A program made the translations under genes and the position numbers. Below, piece after piece: positions 21,417-34,058 of a stretch of 64,000 bases of DNA (positions within the stretch are counted from its first letter, which is position 1; every line of letters starts with the position of its first letter). The notes beneath the pieces were generated by a model. That model was not told the DNA's origin. It worked only from the letters and a program-made list of their open reading frames with translations, and did not search any database. Where the stretch lies: assembly GCA_001931905.2 (NCBI GenBank), contig MSJI02000462.1, forward strand, positions 41,655 through 105,654, in the 5' to 3' direction. This DNA comes from Cladosporium sp. IMV 00045. Lineage: Eukaryota > Ascomycota > Dothideomycetes > Cladosporiales > Cladosporiaceae.

Positions 21417-23384
21417 CTACTCTTCCATCAACGAAGCCATCAGCGACGCCTGTGGAGTCTTGCTACGACCGCGGGAGACGGGACGCGCGCCCGGCTCAAG
21501 GCTGCCACCGCAGGACCCAGGCTTCAGAGACGGCTCACGAGAAGCGCTGCGTGAAGCCGGCTTCTGTGAGCCACGAGAAGCTGGCCTGGCCGACTCGGGT
21601 GCCAGGGCCTGGACGACGGTGTCGAGACCACTCTTGATGGTAGAAGCAGCAGCCTCAGCAGTCTGGACGATGGGTGCCATAGAGCTTTGGCGAGAACCTC
21701 TCTTGGACCCGCCCGCGCGCGAGGTTGGGCGAGAGGTGGCGTTGGTGGTAGGAGGGAGTAAAGTGCCTGAAGTGGGCAGCAAGTCATCCATGCTGTTGAC
21801 GGCGCCGATGGTTGGCAGTCCCCCGAATGCGTTTGTCGGAAGCGGTGCCTCAACCTCTTCGGCCTCAGCGCCTGCGACAGTCTGGTTGCCATTGACTGTA
21901 GAATCGGCAGCGCCTGACAGCTGGTCATCTGCCGCGTTGGAAACAGGAGCATCGGCACCATCCTCCTCATAGCCCTCGATGAGATTGTTGACGATGAAAT
22001 CCCACTCCTTCTCCGAGACGCGGGCAACGCTGAGTCTCGACTGCTTGAGCAACTGCATGTCGCTGAGGACACCAGTACCAGTTGAGAACTTCTGCAACTC
22101 CTTCAAAGAGACCGGCTTGCTGAGTTTCTTGCGATACTCGACATGGACGAGGCTCCACTGGTTCTCTTTTGCACGCTTCTCCGGCTCGACGAAGCCAATG
22201 GAGTCCTCATTGGCAACAGTGAAGTCCGGCTCATGCTCGCGAACGACCTCCACGATACCGGTGATGCCAGGCTGAAGCTTACCCTTGCCCTGAGAGGCGT
22301 AGAAGAACGCGAGATCGCCCTTCTTCATTGCGCGCATGTTGTTGCGGGCGACCATGTTACGGACGCCTTCCCACGGCTCAGGCGCGTTGGCCTCTTTGAG
22401 ATCATCGATAGTGAACTTGGTGTTAAACTTCCTGCCGCTCTTGAGAGTCTCCATGCGATCGATTTGCTCGGCCTTCATGACCCAGTAGTTCTTGCCGTCG
22501 TATTGAACATCTTCATCCTCGTCCACTGCGGTAGAGGTCTTTTTGCCTTTCTTCGCGGACTTCTGGGCCTCGTCGATCAGCTCGTCCTCGAGCTGATCAG
22601 CAGCGTCGGCGGCATCGGTTGCAATCTTGGTGGTCTGGCCTCCAGTCGGGCCACTGCCTCTCTTGCGCCGAGCTGGAGTGTCGATAGCAGCGGGGTTTTC
22701 CTCGGGTTCAGTCGCGACCTTGGTGGACGGACGGCCTCGCTTCTTGGCCGGAGGCTGTGTGGCAGCCGCTTCCTTAGCAGGCGCTGGCTGCTTGCTTGGG
22801 CGACCGCGCTTTTTCGGCGGCTGGACATCCTCCGGGGCGTCTTCGATCGGGTCTTCTTCTTCGTCCTCCGCAGCTTCAGCATCGGCCGTCTCGGTGGCCT
22901 TGACCTTCTTAGCAGGCCTGCCGCGTTTCTTGGCTGGCTCCGGCTGAGCGGCAGCGGTGCTGGATTTGGCGGGCTTGGGAGCAGTGGCATTGGCCTTCGC
23001 CGGCCTGCCTCTCTTCTTCGGCGGTTCTGCAGCTTCTTCTTCCTGTCTTGCGGCAAGGTCGGCCTTGGAGGGGCGGCCGCGCTTCTTGCCGGTAGTAGTT
23101 GTCGTTTTTGAGGTCTCGGGTTCTAGGCGCATGTTAGCATTGATCGCGTAATGTGCGCGTCTGTCGCAAATGGGAGTGAGCGTACTCTTCACGGTCGCGT
23201 TAGTTGGAGCAGTGGCAGGGGTAGTCGGCGCACGACGAGGACGTGCTGCGGCAGCAGTGGCATCAATTTCTCTGCCGCGACGAGTGACGATGGGCTCAGT
23301 CGCTTCAGTCGACGCGCTTGGTTTCGCGGGTGTTTTGGCGTTGTTTTTAGACGCGCCCGTCTTATTTGCTTTCTTAGGAGGCAT
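21417..23384 (-). CDS. EVE-domain protein (THYN1-like) with five AT-hooks
   Basis: Two exons, 23384-23186 and 23122-21417, give 634 aa. The 63-nt intron has a GTACGC donor, a CTAAC branch site and a CTAG acceptor; it is a multiple of three with no stop, so retention would only add 21 residues. Residues about 79-200 hold five AT-hooks of the form KKRGRPxK spaced 21-40 residues apart in Ala/Pro/Glu-rich linkers, which should bind AT-rich minor groove. From about 279 to 440 lies a THYN1-type EVE domain (KNYWVMKAEQ, FTIDDL, WEGVRNMVARNNMRAMKKGD, FYASQGK, PGITGIVEVV). EVE domains have a PUA-like fold, and several bind modified bases in DNA. The C-terminus repeats SRxxSR motifs. The upstream in-frame ATG at 23564 is possible, but MPPKKANK is the more natural nuclear start. 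Confidence 0.88.
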   Translation of the reverse strand: MPPKKANKTGASKNNAKTPAKPSASTEATEPIVTRRGREIDATAAAARPRRAPTTPATAPTNATVKSTLTPICDRRAHYAINANMRLEPETSKTTTTTGKKRGRPSKADLAARQEEEAAEPPKKRGRPAKANATAPKPAKSSTAAAQPEPAKKRGRPAKKVKATETADAEAAEDEEEDPIEDAPEDVQPPKKRGRPSKQPAPAKEAAATQPPAKKRGRPSTKVATEPEENPAAIDTPARRKRGSGPTGGQTTKIATDAADAADQLEDELIDEAQKSAKKGKKTSTAVDEDEDVQYDGKNYWVMKAEQIDRMETLKSGRKFNTKFTIDDLKEANAPEPWEGVRNMVARNNMRAMKKGDLAFFYASQGKGKLQPGITGIVEVVREHEPDFTVANEDSIGFVEPEKRAKENQWSLVHVEYRKKLSKPVSLKELQKFSTGTGVLSDMQLLKQSRLSVARVSEKEWDFIVNNLIEGYEEDGADAPVSNAADDQLSGAADSTVNGNQTVAGAEAEEVEAPLPTNAFGGLPTIGAVNSMDDLLPTSGTLLPPTTNATSRPTSRAGGSKRGSRQSSMAPIVQTAEAAASTIKSGLDTVVQALAPESARPASRGSQKPASRSASREPSLKPGSCGGSLEPGARPVSRGRSKTPQASLMASLMEE

Positions 23385-24160
23385 GTTAGCGGTACTCAAT
23401 GCGTTGCCAACAAGGCGTTGCGAAAAGCAGAACGAAAAGTCGCGTGGCGAGCGTGGCAAGTTGATGTCGGTTGTTGACAATGATGAAATGTCGCGATGGA
23501 GGCTGGAGCTTGAACTTGAACTTTGAACGTCGCGGAAGCTGCAGCTCCGCGCTAGGCCTGTCACATGGGGTACTTATTTCTTGTGAAAGGGCAATTCACT
23601 TACATTCACTCGACTTGTTTGAGATGGCTCATTTGAGGTACTTGTGCTTCTCTCTATGATCCGGTCTCTAGCCCGCATGAGAGCATCCACCCCGTCTTCA
23701 CGATCTCATGCACACGTCCAACGGCTCGGCTTGTCATGAAACAGCTCTTGTGCTTGTGTTTACAAAGAAAACGACTCATGCACACCGTAGGGCGAATGGA
23801 AGTCACGGAAACTAGAAACGCCAATGCTCAAGCACATTGGTGCTCTGTACGAGAATCAGCCCACCACTAAAGCTATGTACACCTTCAAAGCCCTGCGCCA
23901 CAGTCCGCAGTAAGCGCAGATACCGTATGCGATCCGGTCGGTCGCCTGACATTTTCATAAGAAAGGTGGTGTGAAATGGTTCTGGACCTTGCGAGCTCAT
24001 ATAGCTTCGCTTATTCAACCTCACCTAAGTGAAATCTTTTAACCGCGCAGATCGTTCTTTCCTGTCATCACATGTTCAAGATCACCAGCGGCAACCTCAC
24101 ATTCGCTTCGTTCCGGAACATCCGAATACCACCCATGCGCACAGAAAGTATTCATCCCTC
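23385..24160. other. Divergent intergenic region
   Basis: Promoter space between the EVE-domain gene (-) and the IQ-motif gene (+). It contains TTCACTTAC at 23595-23603, followed by a half copy, the same nonamer found upstream of the FKBP gene. The frame of the + strand gene is open to 24029, but without an ATG. Confidence 0.5.
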
Positions 24161-25816
24161 ATGGACGCCACTATCGAAAAACACGCCCTGGCAATCTCGG
24201 CTCACCAGAAATACCTAAACTCCCTCCACCCTCCCACCCTAGCCGAAGCACGGCGCATATCCGAGATCCAAATCCACAAAGAAACCGAGATCGACTCCAA
24301 ATACCACGCCCACAGCGCACAGGAACACGATGCCGCAACCAAAATCCAAGCCGCTTACCGCGGTCACCGCGAGCGCAGGGAGCAGCAAGGTCTCGTCCTC
24401 AACCCGTCGTCCAGGTGGACCGACCTGATCGCCGAGATGAAGTACCGCAGCGCCACAGCACCTCACCACGACCGCCCCTCAGCGCAGAAACGAGAAAACT
24501 CATCCTCTGAAATCGCCCGAATGCACTGGCGCAGAGCCGGCTGGATCGCCGAACACGCCGGTCGCGGCGACAGCAGCGGCAACACGGGGAGCTCCATGCT
24601 GCGCATGCAGCCTTCAGACGCGAGCTCGACGCCCTCGAAAGCCGCGGACCGCCTCGAAGCGACGTCCATGCTCATGGACCTGCGGTACTTCCTCGAAATG
24701 GTCGACGTCCAGCACCGCTACGGGGCCAACCTGCAAGTCTACCACGAGTTCTGGCAGCGGCAGGCGCCTGGCACGGCGCAGAATTTCTTCTACTGGCTGG
24801 ATCACGGGCAGGGCAGGTTTTTGGATTTGCCGCTGTGTAGTAGAGAGAAACTTGACAGGGAGAAGATAAGGTATTTGAGTAGGGAGGAGAGGAAGAATTA
24901 TCTCGTGTGTGTGGATGGGGAGGGACGGCTGAGGTGGGAGAAAAATGGCGACCTGGTCACGACGAGTGTGGAGGAGTTTAAGGATTCAGGGCATGGGATT
25001 GTGCAGAGGGATGAGCCGGATGTTTCGTCGAGTGAGTGTGCGAATGTGCAGGGAGATGTGGAAGACGAGAAAGTCCTGATGAACGACCTCGCGGCTTTCA
25101 GCCATCTGAACCTCGACTCTGAACCCGGCGCGGACGAGGAAGACGACAGCAGCAGCAGTAACAACAGCTCTTCCTCTCTTTCCCCGGCCAACATCACACC
25201 ATCAGAAACACCAACAATTCAGACAACAAAATCAAGATCAAAACCAAAATCAAAACGCCACCACCGCCCCCTCCTGATCTCCCCCGCAACCCTCCTCAAC
25301 CACCTCCTCCGCAGCACCGTCAAACCCGGCACCTGGATCTACGTAACCGACACCTCCAACCGCCTCTACATCAGCATCAAAAACAGCGGCACCTTCCAAC
25401 ACGCCTCCTTCCTCTCCGGCGCGCGCATCCGCAGCGCAGGCGCTATAGCCGTGCAGAACGGCGTGCTAACCTACCTCTCGCCGCTGAGCGGGCATTACAG
25501 GCCGACGACGAAGTCGTTCCGGGATTTCGTCCAGGTCTTGGAGGAACGGGGTGTCGATCTGGGGAAGTTAAGGGTTTCGAGTGCGTATAGAGTTCTTAGG
25601 GGGATGGAGGTTTATGGAAGGGGAAAGGAGGGTTTGAGGAGGTTTGGACGTGGGAATAAGGCGAAGGGGGGAGGGAGGGCGAGGAAGGAGGGGAGGGAGG
25701 AGAGGGCTGCGTTGGAATTGGTGCATGAGGCGGAGGGGGTGAAGGCGGTGGACTTGGTGGAGAGGCATTGGGAGAGGGAACACCATGGGAGGAGGAAGCA
25801 GAGGGAGGGGAGTTGA
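24161..25816 (+). CDS. IQ calmodulin-binding motif protein of filamentous fungi
   Basis: A single exon of 551 aa; 24161 is the first ATG in this frame (upstream the frame has only GTG). An IQ motif, AATKIQAAYRGHRERRE, lies at about residues 58-74 and should bind calmodulin. It is followed by RWTDLIAEMKYR, a block with DLRYFLEMVDVQHRYGANL and WQRQAPGTAQNFFYWLDHG, and a C-terminal domain containing KPGTWIYVTDTSNRLYISIK and FQHASFLSGARIRSAGAI, then SPLSGHYRP and FRDFVQVLEERGVDL. This order is conserved in ascomycetes, where the protein is known only as an IQ-domain protein. The middle 60 residues are acidic and Ser-rich. The C-terminal 90 residues are unusually basic, with long purine-rich codon runs (GGG, AGG, GAG). 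A role in calcium signalling is an inference from the IQ motif. Confidence 0.82.
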   Translation: MDATIEKHALAISAHQKYLNSLHPPTLAEARRISEIQIHKETEIDSKYHAHSAQEHDAATKIQAAYRGHRERREQQGLVLNPSSRWTDLIAEMKYRSATAPHHDRPSAQKRENSSSEIARMHWRRAGWIAEHAGRGDSSGNTGSSMLRMQPSDASSTPSKAADRLEATSMLMDLRYFLEMVDVQHRYGANLQVYHEFWQRQAPGTAQNFFYWLDHGQGRFLDLPLCSREKLDREKIRYLSREERKNYLVCVDGEGRLRWEKNGDLVTTSVEEFKDSGHGIVQRDEPDVSSSECANVQGDVEDEKVLMNDLAAFSHLNLDSEPGADEEDDSSSSNNSSSSLSPANITPSETPTIQTTKSRSKPKSKRHHRPLLISPATLLNHLLRSTVKPGTWIYVTDTSNRLYISIKNSGTFQHASFLSGARIRSAGAIAVQNGVLTYLSPLSGHYRPTTKSFRDFVQVLEERGVDLGKLRVSSAYRVLRGMEVYGRGKEGLRRFGRGNKAKGGGRARKEGREERAALELVHEAEGVKAVDLVERHWEREHHGRRKQREGS

Positions 25817-27285
25817 GAGGCTGTGAGAATGAAGAATACCTCACCACCGAATTTGAAGAGGGCAGTTCTTCGTTTTCGCGAATTTGGGGAGTGATGAAGC
25901 GATGCCGCAAGGAAATATTCAATTTTTGCATTGTTGATGTTAATCGCCCTGCAGATCCGTGCAAGAGGGACCATCACTTCAATAGTGGGAATTCGCATTC
26001 ATGCTGACAAGGGCTTTTCGATGGGAGCCGAAAGCACCTTGATGGTCAAGGTCGTCGGTAGGAGGTATGGTCTGTGGAAACGTTCGGCCTTTGGGGTGTG
26101 ATTATTGCACGGCTCAAGAATAATCATTAGCATACATGTATGAGCATATCGCGAACAAACAAAGAAGCGAAACATTATGATTCTGTTCATCGAGCTTGCA
26201 CCGGAGAAGCCGAGGTGGGAAGAAGCCTGCTGGAAATCATCGGCGAACAGCGGGTTGGATCTCATACCTTATTCGGTAATACCGTCGCAGTTCGCCAGAG
26301 AAAGTGAGCAGAGACCCTTGCTCGCCTTGCTGCAGGGTCTCCGACCTCAGTACTCGCACCTGGATATATGACGCGGGCTTCTGCAGAGCGAAAGGGCCGA
26401 GGTGAGTCGACTTTGTTATCAAGTCAGGCCCATCATGCTTGAAGATCGTAAACGCGAAGAAGAGTCGAGTTGGATGAGCGAAAGAACTGTATGCGACTAT
26501 ACGTGTCGGCCTTCTAGATGCTTACTGGCCAGGGCGAAGGCCGAGGCATATTCGGATATCCTTTCCGCGTTAGGTTATACGATTGGTTTTGGCTGGCTGC
26601 TGCTAGGGCGCGAAGGGACAACAGATCGAAAGTGGATACTGTCAGGTCACAGAAGTTCCCTGGGTCAATGCTCGTTGAAATAGAAGCCCACGTTGCAGAC
26701 TCGACATGGGTAGCTCAGTGGACGATGATGAGCGGCACGGGCGGTTTCATCATATCAGAATAGATAACGCAATTCCCATCACACAAGGCAGCTCGGCAGA
26801 AGATAGATGGCTTGATGAAGGAAGAGTGGTGCATTTGTTTGAGCGGCGTGAATGGTGATAGAGTTCACGGTTGAGCTAAGCGAGCTAGTACATGTGAGGT
26901 AAGCAGCAGCGAAGGGCAGGAAGGAGCGTCGTCGTCGCTTGCCCAGTCAAGGCAAGCACGCCAGCTTCGTCGCTCTTTCCCTGCTGATGCTGCTCCGCAA
27001 TCGCGGGGCTGTCGAGAGTGGGGTAAGGTCAATACAGAGAGAGGCCAGAAGCAGCACCATCATTCTATCACACATATCTCGCTCTCTCTGTCTTCTCTTA
27101 CTTTCCCTTGCCACCTGATTCGCTCTCGGCAATTCCTCAGTACCGCCCATTTGTTTTTCCTTCCCTCCAGGAAACACATCATCCTCCTCTTTCCTCATCT
27201 CCTCATCACCCTTTCCTTCCCTTCTTCCCCATTTGCATTGAAGAAGAGCAGCAACACCAACTACTTCATCAACACATAAGCAACA
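25817..27285. other. Intergenic, 3' flank of the IQ gene and promoter of katG
   Basis: The longest gene-free stretch, about 1.47 kb. The last 250 bp are CT-rich (TCTCTCTGTCTTCTC, CTTCCCTTCTTCCCC), typical of strong fungal promoters with pyrimidine tracts before the start. The short open frames between 26170 and 26770 show no conserved motif. No RNA gene or repeat is recognised. Confidence 0.5.
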
Positions 27286-29915
<2,630 letters not shown>

Positions 29916-30193
29916 ATTTGGAAAGACATGTCGAGATGGGCGATGGTTTTCTGACACGTGCTGCTACATGGAAAAAGTGGTGTTTCTAGCTTTTAGTTTT
30001 TTCCTTCGAATGGCGCTCGAGTAAAGGGCCAAATGACAGAATGATTTTACGACAAGTAAATTTTGTATACCTTCATGTTGTCTTCAAAGTTATTGAGGTT
30101 GTGTAAATGCTCTGGCGTCATGAATATCGATACACCTGACAATGCGTTTCCTGACCTGCAAAATTCCGAAATGTTAAGACACGTACCCAGAGC

Positions 30194-33100
30194 CTACCGC
30201 TTCCCACCCCTCGCACTCCATGGTTTCATCCGCCCCAACCCCAACGTCTTCCTTTGACTCGGCACGCTACTCATGGACGTGGAATGGAACGTCGACGCCG
30301 GTTTGAATGACGGATATGAAGAGGAAGAGGAAGGAGCATGACTGGGCTTCGCCGGCACTGGTTTGGCGGCCTCTTCCTCTTCTTCTTTCTTGATGATGTC
30401 GTCTTCTTTCCGTTCTTCAGGCGGTGGACTTGAGAGGAAGACGTAGCCGTTTACGTTTCCGTTTCCGTTGCTCTTCGCTGCTGGAGGGGCTGTTGGGTCG
30501 GAAGAGGAGTGCTCGAGTGCGCGACGGCGCGACGTAAGAGGTTCGGCGCGGACTCTGTGTTGGCTTTGACGTGGCTGCTGTTGTTGTTGTGAAAGTTGCG
30601 ATGCGGTGGGGAGGAGTTGCGATGTCAGAGGATGGTAGGATTTCCGGCCCTCTTGGGTATGCCTATCATTGATGCTGGCGAGGTTGTTGAGGTTCGAAAC
30701 ATCCCTCAACGGAGGCGCTGAGGCAGTTCTGTGAAAAGATGCTGGCGGCGCAGTCGAATCGATCTCCCCTGCTCCTTCATCATCAAGTCGAGCGGCTTTC
30801 TTCCCGAAGAAGCTGGAAATCGTGCCTTGGCCTTCAATATGTCTTTTGCGGGTTTTGGGCGGCGCGGTGTCTTTCTGGGTTCCTGAAGCGGTTGCGGCGG
30901 CTGCTGCGCGCCTGTCGAGGGTGAGGAGGTGGGCTGCTTCTTCTTTCTCTTCTTTCTCCTTTAGCTTTTGCCGTTGGGTTCGTTTCTGTTGTTGGTGCGA
31001 GTGCATGATTTTGTCGTAGTTGGATTTGACGCTTATGAAGCCTGAGGCGAAGGAGCTGCCGTTGGTGGCGTTGGGTTGTTGCTGCTGCTGCATTGTTACT
31101 GAGGCGGTTACCCAGGATGCTGCTCTGGTGGTGCCGTAGACTGGTGCCGAGGCATTGGCTTCGCCTTCGCCGTTGTTCCATTTTGCTACTTCCTCTGGTG
31201 GCCACTCGCCATTTAGGGGCCAGTAGTTGTCTTCATCGCGCTCGAGAGTCTTCCTGCTTTCGGCCAGAGCTGCTGGGGTAGGTGGTTCGCGGCCCAGAGT
31301 AATTGCCAAAGCGCGAACGTCTCGTTCCGAAATACTGGGCCCGTGTTCTTCGAAGAGATTATTCAGTCCTTGCTGGGAAAGGAAAGGCGAGAGTTCGGGT
31401 CCTTCGTTTTGCGAGTTGCCTCTTATGGCGAAGGTCAAGTTCAGCACGACCTGCGCGCGCGTCATGCCGACGTAGAGAAGGCGGCGTTCCTCGTCGTTGT
31501 CTTCGGCGCGCGAGTGCGGGATGGAGCCTTTGTAGCAGGCTGGGATGAAAACGACGGGCCATTCGAGACCTTTGGCCGCGTGGAGGGTGGAGATCGTTGC
31601 TTGCGCTGCTTGCTGTCCGTCTTCGTCGGCTTTTTGGTCTGTTGCGGCGGAGAGGGCGACGTTGGCTAGGAAGCTGGTGAGAGGGGATTCGGGGATGATC
31701 TGGGTGCCTTCGACGGGTGGTAGGCCGTCGTCCTCTTCGGGGTTTGGTTGTTCTACGGGCTGGTTTGATGCGTCCATCGCTTGTGCGATTAGCTCTTCCA
31801 CGTTGGCCCAGCGGGTTTCGTGGTCTTCTGGGTATTTTGTCTTCAGGTAGTTCTGGAATGACAGTTTGTTGACGACTAGGTTGATCAGATCAGCCAGTGC
31901 TGTGGGATCTCTGTCGATTTTATTCCTTCCACTTGCGATCACATCGTGAAATTGCTCAATTCCTTTCATGGCGGCGGTCGTCAATTTGGTGGAGGGCCTG
32001 CGCTGTCCTTGGGCGATTTTGCGCGTGAGCTCCCATAGTGTTTGATCGCTGTCTTGAGCTTCTCGCTGCAAAGACTCGACGGTCTTCTCACCGAGGCGAC
32101 GGGAGGGCTCGTTGATTATTCGCTCTACGGCTTCGCTGTGTGCGGGTTGATCGATCACACGCAGATAGTCGATGAGGAGCTTGATCTCCACCCGGTCGTA
32201 GAACTTCTTGCCACCGATCATACGGTAGGCCATGCCTGCTTTGCCGAACGATGACTCGATGTTGCGAGAAAGCGTCGCTGTGCGGAGTAAAATGGCAAAG
32301 TCGCTGAGGTCCAGCATGCCTCCGCTCAGTGATATCAATCGTTTGATTTCGGCGACAATCCAGTCTGCTTCGGTTTTGGCATTTGGGAGCTTGCGCAGGA
32401 CTGGACGTTGACCACTCGAATGGGTGGCCTGCAGCTGCTTTGGTGGGCGAGTTTCGTCTTGCTCGATCACTTTTTGAGCTGCGCGCAAAATGGCTCCAGA
32501 GGATCGGTAGTTTTCTTCCAGATTGACTGTGAGCGTATCTTGCCATTGAGTTCTCATTCGTCCAAGGTTCTTGACGTCCGCGGACCGCCATCCGTAGATA
32601 CTCTGGTCAGGGTCACCGACGATGGTAATGAAATTCCGTCGTTGTGCGAACAAGCTCATGAGTTCGTATTGCACTCCGTTTGTGTCCTGGAACTCGTCGA
32701 CGAGCACTGCTTCGATGTTGGTCACGCATTCCGGATGGTGGCGTAGAAGATTGACGCAGCGCAATAAGATGTCGTCGAAATCGAGAAGATTGCACTTGTC
32801 CAGCTGCGCCTGGTATATGCTAAAGATCAGTGCAAACTCCTGCTTCTCAATCGTTGCACTTTGTTGGCTAGTACCAGGTCGTTTTTGTACGCTTTGCTGT
32901 AGCGAGAGCATGAAGTGCTCGCTGTCTACGCCTTGAGCTTTGTTACGTGAGATCCGGTCTCGCGCCACCTTAGGTTCCAGACTGAACTTGTTCTCTTTGC
33001 AGATCCGCGTGGTGATTCTCATAGAATCATTCGTGTCCGCAACGCCAAAATTGTCCGCGATTCCGATGAGTTTGCCATATCGACGGAGGTATATCAGGGC

Positions 33101-33376
33101 GATTTTGTGGAATGTGCCGATTCTGAGCTTCTTCTCAAGCTCCTCGCCGACGAACGCACGAATGCGCTCTTGCATCTCCCTCGCCGCTTTCACGGTGAAG
33201 GTGCAGACGATGATGTTCCATGGTTTGAACTGTCGCTCGCGGATGAGATACGCGACGCGCGAGGTGAGTGTTTTGGTCTTGCCAGACCCGGGAGGGGCGA
33301 GTACTTGAAGTACTTCTGCCTCCGAAGTCACGGCGGTGCGCTGAGCGCTATTGAGTCCTCGCAGTATGTCGCCCAT
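30194..33376 (-). CDS. srs2: ATP-dependent DNA helicase SRS2 (UvrD/PcrA family, superfamily 1)
   Basis: A 3'-5' helicase that strips Rad51 from single-stranded DNA and limits recombination. A single exon of 1060 aa from the ATG at 33376 (GTCGCCATGG context); an upstream in-frame ATG at 33454 would add 26 residues unlike the family. Visible motifs are Q motif NSAQRTAV, Walker A APPGSGKT (27-34), Ia FTVKAAREM, Walker B VLVDEFQDTN, motif III GDPDQSIYGWRSA, motif IV NLEENYRSS, motif V STLHAAKGLEWPVVF and motif VI YVGMTRAQ. The last 330 residues are disordered and hold PIP- or SIM-like short segments (GTISSFFGKKA resembles a PCNA-interacting peptide). They end in KTLGLGRMKPWSARGG, a tail I recognise from fungal SRS2 proteins. 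The helicase motifs appear intact. Confidence 0.94.
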   Translation of the reverse strand: MGDILRGLNSAQRTAVTSEAEVLQVLAPPGSGKTKTLTSRVAYLIRERQFKPWNIIVCTFTVKAAREMQERIRAFVGEELEKKLRIGTFHKIALIYLRRYGKLIGIADNFGVADTNDSMRITTRICKENKFSLEPKVARDRISRNKAQGVDSEHFMLSLQQSVQKRPGTSQQSATIEKQEFALIFSIYQAQLDKCNLLDFDDILLRCVNLLRHHPECVTNIEAVLVDEFQDTNGVQYELMSLFAQRRNFITIVGDPDQSIYGWRSADVKNLGRMRTQWQDTLTVNLEENYRSSGAILRAAQKVIEQDETRPPKQLQATHSSGQRPVLRKLPNAKTEADWIVAEIKRLISLSGGMLDLSDFAILLRTATLSRNIESSFGKAGMAYRMIGGKKFYDRVEIKLLIDYLRVIDQPAHSEAVERIINEPSRRLGEKTVESLQREAQDSDQTLWELTRKIAQGQRRPSTKLTTAAMKGIEQFHDVIASGRNKIDRDPTALADLINLVVNKLSFQNYLKTKYPEDHETRWANVEELIAQAMDASNQPVEQPNPEEDDGLPPVEGTQIIPESPLTSFLANVALSAATDQKADEDGQQAAQATISTLHAAKGLEWPVVFIPACYKGSIPHSRAEDNDEERRLLYVGMTRAQVVLNLTFAIRGNSQNEGPELSPFLSQQGLNNLFEEHGPSISERDVRALAITLGREPPTPAALAESRKTLERDEDNYWPLNGEWPPEEVAKWNNGEGEANASAPVYGTTRAASWVTASVTMQQQQQPNATNGSSFASGFISVKSNYDKIMHSHQQQKRTQRQKLKEKEEKEEAAHLLTLDRRAAAAATASGTQKDTAPPKTRKRHIEGQGTISSFFGKKAARLDDEGAGEIDSTAPPASFHRTASAPPLRDVSNLNNLASINDRHTQEGRKSYHPLTSQLLPTASQLSQQQQQPRQSQHRVRAEPLTSRRRALEHSSSDPTAPPAAKSNGNGNVNGYVFLSSPPPEERKEDDIIKKEEEEEAAKPVPAKPSHAPSSSSSYPSFKPASTFHSTSMSSVPSQRKTLGLGRMKPWSARGGKR

Positions 33377-34058
33377 GGCGACATTGTATTGGATCAGAGA
33401 AGGGAGATGGCTACATGTACAAAAGCGAGGTAGACACGCGCTCACGTGATGCATCTTCGGATGGAATTCGGGCCTGTCGTGGACGACACCTCAGCTTCAT
33501 CACAGGACATTCATGCACAACGCTGTACATCAGAGCATATTGAAAGATGAATCTTTGCGTGTTCCATTTCAAGTCGTCTTTCTATCCTTGTGCCATGTTC
33601 AGGCGCTTGAAAGCAGCCTTGTTTTCCTTCATCCGTCGCCGCGATCCCTTCATCCTCCGCGCTGACGCCTCCCTGACTTGAAGCCTTCTCCCTCCGGATG
33701 GTCCACTTCCCAAGCAGGAGATCCAGCGCTGTATCAACATGAGCGCGTTAGATCTCCATCTCGAACTCATATGATCCTCCTTGTCCTCCCTTCCACCAAT
33801 CCCCGATTCCTTCCCTCCCTCGTCCATGCTGAAGCAGTCATATGAGCCAACGCGCCCGGATTGTTGTTCGCGTTTATTCCTTATGACTGCAATGTACCTG
33901 TAAGTGTTGATGTGCGGCGCTCTTAGAGATGGGGTGCTGAATTTTGCTGCAGGAGTTTGAGATCGAGCGGCCACCTGTCTTGCTCATCGCGGCTCGGTTG
34001 TTGTTCGTGGAGAGTGTCATCGCCATCAGTTGTTAGAACAAGGTTGAGGTGAGAGTTC
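33377..34058. other. Intergenic, promoter of srs2 and 3' flank of the USP gene
   Basis: 682 bp. An open frame at 33974-33582 (-) of 130 codons has no ATG context or family resemblance and is not called. No repeat or RNA gene is seen. Confidence 0.45.

Noticed and set aside
22143..23111. 322-codon plus-strand frame opposite the EVE/AT-hook gene
   Set aside because: A shadow of the AT-hook repeats; the minus-strand frame has clear AT-hook and EVE motifs.
26402..26763. Short overlapping plus-strand frames in the IQ/katG intergenic region
   Set aside because: No motif, no splice partners and codon use unlike the neighbours.
33582..33974. 130-codon minus-strand frame between srs2 and the USP gene
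   Set aside because: No recognisable motif, mixed composition, and it fits promoter or UTR sequence; it would need transcript support.
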